From Alphaproteobacteria bacterium (GTDB taxonomy: Bacteria > Pseudomonadota > Alphaproteobacteria > ATCC43930 > CGMCC-115725), in assembly GCA_019237175.1 (NCBI GenBank), contig JAFAHP010000023.1:1-5446 (forward strand): 5,446 nt of DNA. The letters are read 5' to 3'. The notes beneath the pieces were generated by a model that was not told the origin of the DNA, ran no database searches, and saw only the letters and a list, made by a program, of their open reading frames with translations. The position numbers and the translations under genes are program-made. Positions 1 to 5,446 of the stretch are shown here, one piece after another (the stretch's first letter is position 1; every line of letters starts with the position of its first letter).

Positions 1-114
1 CTTGAAATTTTTCTGGCTTTCTACGTCACCTGCGGAGCGCTGACCTGGTGGCATTACTTGCGGCGAAGCTTTCTCGCCCGGCAAGTCCCGAGCCTCGCCG
101 AGGCGCGGGTTTAG
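1..114 (+). CDS. Nitrate/nitrite transporter, MFS (NarK/NasA type), C-terminal end only
   Basis: The window opens inside this gene; 37 codons and a TAG stop are visible. The visible residues begin with a hydrophobic stretch (LEIFLAFYVTCGALTWWHYL) that looks like the last membrane helix, followed by a basic cytoplasmic tail (RRSFLARQVPSLAEARV). The pattern VTWW-Y-LRRS followed by a VPSLA-like tail is what I recall from the C-terminus of proteobacterial NarK/NasA nitrate/nitrite permeases of the major facilitator superfamily. Such permeases import nitrate and/or export nitrite across the inner membrane. The position directly upstream of nirB, nirD and nasA on the same strand agrees with a role in supplying nitrate for assimilation. 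The call rests on a short fragment plus context, so another MFS protein cannot be excluded. Confidence 0.65.
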   Translation, partial: LEIFLAFYVTCGALTWWHYLRRSFLARQVPSLAEARV

Positions 115-117
115 GCC

Positions 118-2913
118 ATGTTAACCGTCTCGACGCAGGCCCCGACCCCCACCCTCCCCTCCCCCGCAATCCTATGGGGTTCACGCAAATTCCCGCGGCT
201 TTCCAAGCCGTTGCGAAGGGTGCCCTCTCCGCCCGCTGGCCGGGGGGAGAGGGAGGGGACCCATCGCATCAGCGATGGGGAGGGTGAGGTAGACAGTGGC
301 GAGCGCTCTGGAATCCCCCACCCCGGATCAAGTCCGGGGCAGGCTCTCACCCCAGCCCTCTCCGCCCCCGGGGGCGGAGAGGGAACGATAAAGGCGGTGT
401 CGGGCTATAAGATCCGTGAATACCGTAGCCCCGCAATCCCCGGGTCAAGCCCGGGGAGGGGAGGGTTAGGGAGGGGGAAAGAGCGGCTGGTTGTCGTCGG
501 CAACGGCATGGCGGCGATGCGGACGGTCGAGGAGCTGCTAGCCCGTGCGCCCGATCGCTACGACATCACGATCATCGGCGCCGAGCCACATCCGAACTAC
601 AACCGCATCCTGTTGTCTTCGGTGCTGGCGGGCGAAAAGACCATCGACGAGATCGTCATCAATCCCTTCGAGTGGTACGTCGAACGCGGGATTCGCCTGA
701 TCACCGCTCGTCCGGCAACGGCTGTCGACCGCGCCGGGAAAACGGTGGCGATCGCCGATGGCGAGAGGGTCCCATACGACAAGCTCCTGCTGGCAACCGG
801 CTCCAAGCCGCTGGCCCCACCGATACCGGGGCTGGGACTTCCCGGGGTCGGGGCGTTTCGCGATATCGGCGATGTCGAAGCAATGATCGAAGCCGCTCGG
901 CTCCATCGGCGCGCGGTGGTGATCGGCGGCGGGCTCCTCGGTCTCGAAGCCGCCTGGGGATTGAAGCGCCGCGGCATGTCGGTCGCCGTCGTCCACCTGA
1001 TGCCGAATTTGATGGAGCGCCAGCTCGACGTCGCCGCCGGCGAGTTGCTGCGGCGCGATCTCGATGCCCGCGGCATCGCTTTTTTTACCGACGCACAAAC
1101 CGAGGAAATATCCGGGACCGAACGCGTCGAAGGAATACGCCTGGCCGACGGACGCGAGATCCCGGCCGATCTCGTCGTGCTGGCAATCGGGATCAGACCC
1201 AACATCGATCTGGCGCGCGCCGCTGATCTCGCGATCAATCGGGGCGTAAAGGTCGGCGATGATCTGCGCACCAGCGACGACGATATTTTTGCCGTCGGCG
1301 AATGCATCGAGCACAACGGCCAGGTCTTTGGCTTGGTGGCTCCGATCTGGGAGCAGGCCAAAATCTGCGGTGCCCGGCTTGCCGGCGACCAGACAGCGTC
1401 CTACGTCCCTCCGCCGGTTTTCACCAGCCTCAAGATCACCGGGGTCGACCTGTTCTCGGCCGGCGAACTATGCGCGGCGGACGGCAATGACGACGAGATC
1501 ACGCTGCATGACGCTAAGCGCGGCATGTACAAAAAGGTGATCCTGCGCAACAACCGCATCGTCGGCTCCGTGTTCTACGGCAGCGTCGCCGACGGCCCCT
1601 GGTATACCCGGCTGATGCGCGACAAGGTTGATGTCTCTGCCTTTCGCGATCAGCTGGTTTTTGGCCGCGCTTTTGCGGAGCGAGCCGGTGCCCCGCTACC
1701 CCGTATCGACATCGCTGCGATCGCCGATAGCGAGCAGGTCTGCGGCTGCAACGGCGTCTCCAAGGGGGCGATCTGCCGAGCCATCGTCGCCAAGGGGCTT
1801 GCCACCCTCGACGCTGTCCGCGCGCACACCAAAGCCTCGTCTTCGTGCGGCTCGTGCACGGATACGGTCGAGGCGATCCTTGTCCATCTCGGCGCCGAGG
1901 CCGGGCCACGTAACCCTGACCCGCCGATCTGCAAATGCAGCGAACTCGGCCATGACGCGGTACGCCAGGCGATCCGCCTCCAGAGGCTCACGACGATCGC
2001 CGCCGTGCGCGAGGCGCTGGGCTGGAAGACGCCCGACGGCTGCCAGAAATGCCGCCCGGCGCTCAATTATTACCTGCTCTGCGCCTGGCCCGGGACCTAT
2101 CGCGACGACCAGCAATCGCGTTTTGTCAACGAGCGGGTGCATGCCAACATCCAAAAGGACGGCACCTTCTCGGTCGTGCCCCGGATGTGGGGCGGACTGA
2201 CCACACCTGGCGAATTGCGGGCCATCGCCGATGCGGCCGAGAAATTTGCGATCCCGACGGTCAAGGTCACCGGCGGCCAGCGTATCGACCTGCTGGGAGT
2301 GAGAAAGGAGCAGCTCCCGGCGGTCTGGGCGGAGCTCAACAAAGCTGGGTTGGTCTCGGGCCACGCCTATGGCAAAGCGTTGCGTACGGTCAAGACCTGC
2401 GTAGGCAGTGAATGGTGCCGCTTCGGCACTCAGGATTCCACCGGGCTCGGCGTCCAGATCGAGAAGATGTGCTGGGGTTCGTGGACCCCGCACAAAGTCA
2501 AGCTCGCGGTATCCGGCTGCCCGCGCAATTGCGCCGAGGCGACAATCAAGGATATCGGCGTTGTCTGTGTCGAGGCCGGTTACGATGTCGTCGTCGGCGG
2601 CAATGGCGGCGTCGAGGTGCGGGTCAGCGATCATCTCGTCCGCCTCGCCACCGAGACCGAGGTGCTCGAACACATCGGGGCCTTTCTGCAGCTCTATCGT
2701 GAGGAGGCTCGGTACCTCGAGCGCACCGCCCCCTGGGTCGCGCGCGTCGGCATCGACTACGTGCGGCGGCGGATTGTCGAGGATGCAGAGGGCCGCCCGG
2801 CATTGCATCAGCGCTTCTTGATTTCGCAGCGCGCTGTGCAGACCGATCCCTGGGCGGAGCGTGCCGGCGGGGCCGTGGCGCACGAATACCGCGTGTTGGC
2901 GGAACTCGGGTGA
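118..2913 (+). CDS. nirB: NAD(P)H-dependent nitrite reductase, large subunit NirB
   Basis: NirB reduces nitrite to ammonium with six electrons from NAD(P)H in the cytoplasm, working with NirD. Counting from ATG 118, the FAD-binding motif VVVGNGMA lies near residues 124-131, the NAD(P)H Rossmann motif GGGLLGLE near 270, and there are two BFD-like [2Fe-2S] regions (Cys 542, 544, 577, 580 and Cys 605, 607, 642, 645). The sulfite/nitrite reductase domain follows, with the siroheme-[4Fe-4S] ligands C761-x5-C767 (TCVGSEWCRFG) and C801-x3-C805 (SGCPRNCAEA). All key residues are present. The start is uncertain. ATG 118 lies 3 bases after the transporter stop and is the only in-frame ATG before the conserved domain, but it has a weak ribosome site and gives 931 residues. 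GTG 397, with GGAGAGGGAA upstream, gives 838 residues, nearer the roughly 810-850 I expect. Homology begins only at about K121 (base 478); residues before that are encoded by repeats. Confidence 0.95.
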   Translation: MLTVSTQAPTPTLPSPAILWGSRKFPRLSKPLRRVPSPPAGRGEREGTHRISDGEGEVDSGERSGIPHPGSSPGQALTPALSAPGGGEGTIKAVSGYKIREYRSPAIPGSSPGRGGLGRGKERLVVVGNGMAAMRTVEELLARAPDRYDITIIGAEPHPNYNRILLSSVLAGEKTIDEIVINPFEWYVERGIRLITARPATAVDRAGKTVAIADGERVPYDKLLLATGSKPLAPPIPGLGLPGVGAFRDIGDVEAMIEAARLHRRAVVIGGGLLGLEAAWGLKRRGMSVAVVHLMPNLMERQLDVAAGELLRRDLDARGIAFFTDAQTEEISGTERVEGIRLADGREIPADLVVLAIGIRPNIDLARAADLAINRGVKVGDDLRTSDDDIFAVGECIEHNGQVFGLVAPIWEQAKICGARLAGDQTASYVPPPVFTSLKITGVDLFSAGELCAADGNDDEITLHDAKRGMYKKVILRNNRIVGSVFYGSVADGPWYTRLMRDKVDVSAFRDQLVFGRAFAERAGAPLPRIDIAAIADSEQVCGCNGVSKGAICRAIVAKGLATLDAVRAHTKASSSCGSCTDTVEAILVHLGAEAGPRNPDPPICKCSELGHDAVRQAIRLQRLTTIAAVREALGWKTPDGCQKCRPALNYYLLCAWPGTYRDDQQSRFVNERVHANIQKDGTFSVVPRMWGGLTTPGELRAIADAAEKFAIPTVKVTGGQRIDLLGVRKEQLPAVWAELNKAGLVSGHAYGKALRTVKTCVGSEWCRFGTQDSTGLGVQIEKMCWGSWTPHKVKLAVSGCPRNCAEATIKDIGVVCVEAGYDVVVGGNGGVEVRVSDHLVRLATETEVLEHIGAFLQLYREEARYLERTAPWVARVGIDYVRRRIVEDAEGRPALHQRFLISQRAVQTDPWAERAGGAVAHEYRVLAELG
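223..253. repeat. Hairpin, CCCTCTCC/GGAGAGGG arms
   Basis: The left arm at 223-230 pairs exactly with the right arm at 246-253, leaving a 15-base GC-rich loop. The same arm sequence recurs in the palindrome at 356-383, and a near copy (CCCTCTCCC/GGGAGAGGG) lies inside nasA at 5249-5275, which suggests one repeat family. Confidence 0.7.
260..279. repeat. Hairpin with 8-bp stem and ATCA loop
   Basis: CCCATCGC at 260-267 is complementary to GCGATGGG at 272-279, with a 4-base loop. It follows directly on the preceding hairpin and appears to be part of the same composite repeat. Confidence 0.65.
321..339. repeat. CCGG-NNCAAGN-CCGG hairpin, copy 1
   Basis: CCCCGGA at 321-327 pairs with TCCGGGG at 333-339 around the loop TCAAG. 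It has the same design as the units at 438-456, 3001-3021 (opposite orientation) and 3062-3082, with compensating changes in the stems. Confidence 0.75.
356..383. repeat. Perfect 28-base palindrome
   Basis: CCCTCTCCGCCCCC at 356-369 is followed with no spacer by its exact reverse complement at 370-383. On RNA it would form a very stable GC-rich stem; on DNA it could form a cruciform. It has no U-tract after it, so it does not look like an intrinsic terminator. The right arm supplies the GGAGAGGG that would act as ribosome site for the alternative nirB start GTG 397, so folding could hide that site. Confidence 0.8.
438..456. repeat. CCGG-NNCAAGN-CCGG hairpin, copy 2
   Basis: CCCCGGG at 438-444 pairs with CCCGGGG at 450-456 around TCAAG. 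It lies just 22 bases before the first codon of the conserved NirB sequence and is the last structured unit of the 5' repeat cluster. Confidence 0.75.
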
Positions 2914-3000
2914 GTTTATGAACAAATATCTCGCCGCTCATTCCCCCTCGCACCCCGGCGCAGGAGATCGAAATCCAATTCCCAAATCCCTGCATCGTCT

Positions 3001-3082
3001 TGCCCGGACTTGGTCCGGGCATCCACGAGAAAGAGGTGAGACGGGTGCAGCATCTCGTAGATGGCCGGGCCAAGCCCGGCCA
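3001..3082. repeat. Composite inverted repeat of two CCGG-NNCAAGN-CCGG hairpins (BIME-like)
   Basis: The first hairpin pairs TGCCCGGA (3001-3008) with TCCGGGCA (3014-3021). The second pairs TGGCCGGGC (3062-3070) with GCCCGGCCA (3074-3082). The two units face each other: 3002-3029 is the reverse complement of 3054-3081 at 23 of 28 bases, with a 24-base spacer. This head-to-head arrangement is like the bacterial interspersed mosaic elements known from enterobacteria and matches the style of repeat found abundantly between genes in Bradyrhizobium-like genomes. In a transcript it could form either two small hairpins or one long one, and might affect mRNA stability between nirB and nirD; that role is an inference. 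Confidence 0.85.
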
Positions 3083-3127
3083 AAACGAGTGTTTGGGATC
3101 AAGACCTCCTCTGCGAGAGAGAGTGGA

Positions 3128-3149
3128 GATTTGCCGGTGTCTGCAAATC
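3128..3149. repeat. Small hairpin upstream of nirD
   Basis: GATTTGC at 3128-3134 is complementary to GCAAATC at 3143-3149, with an 8-base loop. It ends 24 bases before the nirD ribosome site. There is no T-run after it, so a terminator is unlikely. Its function is unknown. Confidence 0.45.
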
Positions 3150-3173
3150 CGCTGCGACTTCTTCACACTCAAT

Positions 3174-3177
3174 GAGG
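3174..3177 (+). promoter_or_regulatory. Ribosome binding site of nirD
   Basis: GAGG lies 8 bases before ATG 3186, a standard distance, and supports this start over longer readings of the same frame, which would run back into the repeat. Confidence 0.6.
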
Positions 3178-3185
3178 CGGCGGCG

Positions 3186-3542
3186 ATGAGAGGTTGGATC
3201 GATATCGGCCGGCTCGACGACATCCCGCGTCGCGGAGCCCGCCGCGTGGTGAGACCCTGTGGGTCGCCGGCGATCGCCGTGTTCCGTACTGCCGACGACG
3301 CCCTCTATGCGCTGACCGATCGCTGCCCGCATCGTGGGGGACCGCTTTCCGAGGGTATCGTGCAGGGCCACGCCGTCGCCTGCCCGCTGCACGGATGGGT
3401 CATCGCACTGGACAGCGGCAAGGCCGAAGCTCCCGACGAGGGTTGTGTGACAACCGTGGGGGTCAAGCGGATCGGCGACAGGATATTGCTGTCCGCATCG
3501 ATGCTTGAGGTTGATGGCAGGCCGCGGTGGAAGGCGAGGTGA
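3186..3542 (+). CDS. nirD: Nitrite reductase small subunit NirD, Rieske [2Fe-2S] type
   Basis: NirD is the small partner of NirB in cytoplasmic NAD(P)H-dependent nitrite reduction to ammonium. The 118-residue product, close to the usual length of about 100-120, is a single Rieske-like domain. Two ligand boxes are intact: C47-P-H49 in RCPHRGGPLSEG and C66-P-L-H69 in ACPLHGW, so a [2Fe-2S] cluster is expected. This differs from E. coli-type NirD, which keeps the fold but has lost the cluster ligands. The start at ATG 3186 is backed by a GAGG ribosome site 8 bases upstream and gives the normal N-terminus (W-I-D-I-G near residues 4-8). Its stop overlaps the nasA start, so the two are probably translationally coupled. 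A stand-alone ferredoxin-like role is possible in principle, but position between nirB and nasA argues strongly for NirD. Confidence 0.92.
   Translation: MRGWIDIGRLDDIPRRGARRVVRPCGSPAIAVFRTADDALYALTDRCPHRGGPLSEGIVQGHAVACPLHGWVIALDSGKAEAPDEGCVTTVGVKRIGDRILLSASMLEVDGRPRWKAR
3539..3542 (+). other. GTGA overlap of nirD stop and nasA start
   Basis: The nasA start GTG (3539-3541) and nirD stop TGA (3540-3542) share bases. GGAAGG at 3529-3534 lies 4 bases before the GTG, a rather short distance for a ribosome site. The arrangement is typical of translational coupling by reinitiation and shows that these two genes are on one message. Confidence 0.7.
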
Positions 3543-5446
3543 GCGGCCTCGGCGCCGGCTCGATCCGGACCACCTGCCCCTATTGCGGTGTGGGTTGCGG
3601 ACTGCGGGTGGCGGCGGACGGCGCGATCGCCGGCGATCCGGAGCATCCTGCCAATCGCGGCCGGTTGTGCTCGAAAGGGGCCGCCCTCGGCGAAACGCTG
3701 TCAGCCTCGGGGCGTCTCTTGCACCCGGCAATCGACCGCCACCGGGCGAGCTGGGATCAGGCGCTCGAACGCATCGCCGCGGTCTTGTCGCATACCATCG
3801 CCGCCAACGGCCCTGATGCGGTCGGCTTTTATGTCTCGGGCCAGTTTTTGACCGAGGACTATTACGTCGCCAACAAGCTGATGAAGGGCTTCATCGGCAG
3901 CGGCAACATCGACAGCAATTCGCGGCTGTGTATGGCCTCTTCTGTCGCCGGTCATGTCCGCGCCTTCGGCGAAGACGTGGTGCCGGGGTGTTACGAAGAC
4001 GTCGAAGAGGCCGATCTCGTCCTTCTCGTCGGCAGCAACACCGCCTGGTGCCATCCGGTATTGTACCAACGCCTCGCCGACGCCAAGACGGCGCGCGGCA
4101 CGAAAATCGTTGTTGTCGATCCGCGGCGCACGGCGACCTGCGGCATTGCCGATCTGCATCTGCAGCTGCGCCCGGGCTCGGACGTGGCGCTGTTTGCCGG
4201 CTTGCTGCTGCATCTCGGCGAAAGCCGCGCTTGCGACACCGATTGGATCCGGCGGTGCACGAGCGGCTTCGAGGATGCCTTGGCGGCGGCCAAAGCGTGC
4301 GTGCCCTCGCTCGCTGCGGCGGCCGAACTCACCGATTTGCCCCCTGACGATGTCGCGTTGTTTTACGACTGGTTCGCCCGGCACGAGCGAGCCGTAACGC
4401 TGTACTCGCAGGGTGTGAACCAATCTTCGGCAGGAACCGACAAAGTCAACGCCATTATCAATTGCCATCTCGCCACCGGCCGCATCGGGCGCCCGGGTGC
4501 GGGTCCATTCTCGTTGACGGGTCAGCCCAATGCGATGGGGGGCCGCGAGGTCGGTGGCCTCGCCAACCACCTCGCAGCCCACATGACATTCGAGGATCCG
4601 GCCAATCTCGACCGCGTGCGCCGCTTCTGGGGCGCACCTCGTTTGGCCAGCCGACCCGGCATCAAGGCGGTCGAATTGTTCGACGCGGTCCTCGACGGCA
4701 GTGTCCGCGCGCTTTGGATACTCGCTACCAACCCGGCGGCGAGCATGCCCCGAGCCGAGCGGGTTCGATCCGCACTCGCCGCTTGTCCTTTTGTCGTCGT
4801 CAGCGATTGTTGGCCGACCGACACCACGCGCTTCGCCGATATCGTCCTCCCCGCCGCCGGCTGGGGCGAGAAGGATGGCACAGTCACCAATTCGGAGCGC
4901 TGCATTTCACGCCAGCGCGCCTTCCGGGCCCCACCCGGCGAAGCCCGGCCGGATTGGTGGATGATGGCCGAAGTCGCGCGCCGCATGGGTTGGCGCAGCC
5001 AATTTCCCTATAATTCCCCAGCCGACATCTTTCGCGAGCATGCCGCCCTGTCAGGCTTTGAAAACGATGGACCGGCGCAGCGGATCTTTGATATCGGCGG
5101 GCTCGCCCGGCTAAGCGACGAGGAATATGACCACCTTGAACCGATCCGATGGCCAGTCCCGTCGTCGTCGAGCACGATTTCCCGTCAGGTAGATCCCCCT
5201 CACCCAGCTCCGGGTAAGGCTCGGCCCTGCCCCGCCAACACTTCTCAACCCTCTCCCCCCGGTGGAGGGAGAGGGGAGGGAGAGGGGGGCTTCTCAGACA
5301 AGCCCCAGCCCCTCAGAGATCGCAGTGGCGAGCGGAAATCCGGCAGCAGGCGGCTGTTTGGCAAGGGCACCGGGTTTCCCACCGGCGACGGCCGGGCGCA
5401 TTTTGTACCGACAGTATACCGGCCGCCCGCAGCAGGCCGGCAGGCA
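3539..5446 (+). CDS. nasA: Assimilatory nitrate reductase, catalytic subunit NasA (C-terminus outside window)
   Basis: NasA is a cytoplasmic Mo-bis-MGD enzyme that reduces nitrate to nitrite. The start GTG 3539 overlaps the nirD TGA as GTGA; GTG 3527 is an alternative adding four residues, and a stop at 3512-3514 excludes anything earlier. From 3539, the N-terminal [4Fe-4S] site is C13-x2-C16-x3-C20-x23-C44 (TCPYCGVGCG and LCSKG), followed by the conserved K46. The probable molybdenum ligand is C131 in RLCMASSVAG. Further family signatures are VGSNTAWCHP, VVDPRRTAT, TGRIGRPGAGPFSLTGQPNA and GWGEKDGTVTNSERCISRQR. The frame is open for 636 codons to the window end. An oddity is residues about 542-604 (bases 5162-5350), a Pro/Gly/Ser/Arg-rich insert made of repeat DNA, after which normal family sequence resumes (RLFGKGTGFPTGDGRAHFVP). 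Formate dehydrogenase and periplasmic NapA are related alternatives; context and the lack of an export signal favour NasA. Confidence 0.93.
   Translation, partial: MSGLGAGSIRTTCPYCGVGCGLRVAADGAIAGDPEHPANRGRLCSKGAALGETLSASGRLLHPAIDRHRASWDQALERIAAVLSHTIAANGPDAVGFYVSGQFLTEDYYVANKLMKGFIGSGNIDSNSRLCMASSVAGHVRAFGEDVVPGCYEDVEEADLVLLVGSNTAWCHPVLYQRLADAKTARGTKIVVVDPRRTATCGIADLHLQLRPGSDVALFAGLLLHLGESRACDTDWIRRCTSGFEDALAAAKACVPSLAAAAELTDLPPDDVALFYDWFARHERAVTLYSQGVNQSSAGTDKVNAIINCHLATGRIGRPGAGPFSLTGQPNAMGGREVGGLANHLAAHMTFEDPANLDRVRRFWGAPRLASRPGIKAVELFDAVLDGSVRALWILATNPAASMPRAERVRSALAACPFVVVSDCWPTDTTRFADIVLPAAGWGEKDGTVTNSERCISRQRAFRAPPGEARPDWWMMAEVARRMGWRSQFPYNSPADIFREHAALSGFENDGPAQRIFDIGGLARLSDEEYDHLEPIRWPVPSSSSTISRQVDPPHPAPGKARPCPANTSQPSPPGGGRGEGEGGFSDKPQPLRDRSGERKSGSRRLFGKGTGFPTGDGRAHFVPTVYRPPAAGRQA
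5190..5340. repeat. Palindromic repeat inserted in frame within nasA
   Basis: About 150 bases inside nasA read like the intergenic repeats elsewhere in this window: C-rich tracts, a CCCTCTCCC/GGGAGAGGG hairpin at 5249-5275, a long purine run to 5289, and at the right end CAGTGGCGAGCG (5323-5334), an exact copy of 294-305 in the nirB-upstream cluster. The nasA frame passes through without a stop. The borders are estimated from where NasA-like protein sequence ends (EPIRWPVP, up to about 5161) and resumes (about 5351). No clear target duplication was seen. Confidence 0.75.
5249..5275. repeat. Hairpin within the nasA insert
   Basis: CCCTCTCCC at 5249-5257 pairs exactly with GGGAGAGGG at 5267-5275 around a 9-base loop. 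The arms match, with one extra base pair, those of the hairpin at 223-253 upstream of nirB. In the protein it encodes part of the Pro/Gly-rich segment (PSPPGGGRGEG). Confidence 0.75.

Larger units (their letters stand above)
137..478. repeat. Composite GC-rich palindromic repeat cluster before/within the nirB 5' end
   Basis: The stretch between the transporter stop and the conserved NirB core is almost wholly palindromes and C- or G-rich tracts, unlike the coding DNA on either side. A 14-base inverted pair lies near its edges: ACCCTCCCCTCCCC at 151-164 and its exact complement at 453-466. An 11-base direct repeat, CCCCGCAATCC, occurs at 162-172 and 429-439. Inside are at least five hairpins, listed separately. 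No stop codon interrupts the nirB frame across it; its translation is rich in Pro, Gly, Ser and Arg. It resembles the intergenic repeats common in alphaproteobacterial genomes, and may be one composite element or several nested insertions. The exact borders are my estimate. Confidence 0.75.
2914..3185. other. nirB-nirD intergenic gap, repeat-bearing, no convincing gene
   Basis: There are 272 bases between the nirB stop and the nirD start. They hold the composite inverted repeat at 3002-3081 and a smaller hairpin at 3128-3149. An open frame from ATG 2918 to 3175 (85 codons) crosses the repeat and shows no recognisable protein features. I see no clear promoter; the gap ends in the nirD ribosome site. 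NirB and NirD usually lie close together, so repeat insertion is the simplest reason for the gap. Confidence 0.7.

Noticed and set aside
356..383. Rho-independent terminator between the transporter gene and nirB
   Set aside because: The stem is strong but is followed by GGGAACGATAAAGG with no T-run, so it does not fit an intrinsic terminator.
137..478. CRISPR array
   Set aside because: Repeats are irregular palindromes with no uniform unit length or spacers, and no cas gene is present.
1696..2925. 409-codon open frame on the minus strand
   Set aside because: It is antisense to well-conserved nirB with all cofactor motifs; long antisense frames are usual in GC-rich DNA and the product shows nothing recognisable.
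2918..3175. 85-codon open frame between nirB and nirD starting MNKYLAAHS
   Set aside because: It spans both hairpins of the composite repeat; its translation is the sort produced by such repeats in any GC-rich genome, with no domain, and no clear ribosome site was found.
3701..4582. 293-codon open frame on the minus strand
   Set aside because: Antisense shadow of nasA, whose sense frame shows continuous family motifs.
5162..5350. nasA disrupted by a frameshift or pseudogenised at the repeat
   Set aside because: Reading codon by codon, the frame has no stop and returns to NasA-like sequence in the same phase, so within this window the gene is intact.
1..5446. Previously undescribed multi-gene system
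   Set aside because: All sizeable genes belong to the known nitrate/nitrite assimilation pathway; only the repeat insertions are out of the ordinary.

Overview
The window is a GC-rich stretch carrying part of an assimilatory nitrate/nitrite gene cluster, all on the + strand. Protein style, high GC and the many CCGG-NNCAAGN-CCGG hairpins typical of intergenic DNA in Bradyrhizobium/Rhodopseudomonas-like genomes suggest an alphaproteobacterium, probably Hyphomicrobiales. That placement is an inference from pattern, not a database result.

Layout: 1-114 is the last 37 codons of a probable NarK/NasA-type nitrate/nitrite MFS transporter. 118-2913 is nirB, the large NAD(P)H-dependent nitrite reductase subunit. 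Its conserved part begins only near 478; everything between 118 and 478 is a cluster of GC-rich palindromic repeats that happens to keep the nirB frame open. 2914-3185 is a 272-base gap with a composite inverted repeat and no convincing gene. 3186-3542 is nirD, the Rieske-type small subunit. nasA, the molybdopterin nitrate reductase, starts at a GTG overlapping the nirD stop (GTGA) and stays open to the window end, so its C-terminus is missing.

Functionally the genes form one pathway: nitrate uptake, nitrate to nitrite by NasA, then nitrite to ammonium by NirBD in the cytoplasm. Gene order transporter-nirB-nirD-nasA, same strand and tight spacing where repeats are absent suggest one operon.

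The unusual aspect is the repeat load. Palindromic, intergenic-type DNA sits in front of (or inside) the 5' end of nirB, between nirB and nirD, and in frame inside nasA, where it adds a linker of about 63 residues just before the C-terminal domain. I saw no new enzymatic system; the candidate novelty is protein-coding, in-frame insertion of small palindromic elements, comparable in principle to the Rickettsia palindromic elements. No promoter, operator, riboswitch, tRNA, rRNA, CRISPR array or transposase was recognised.
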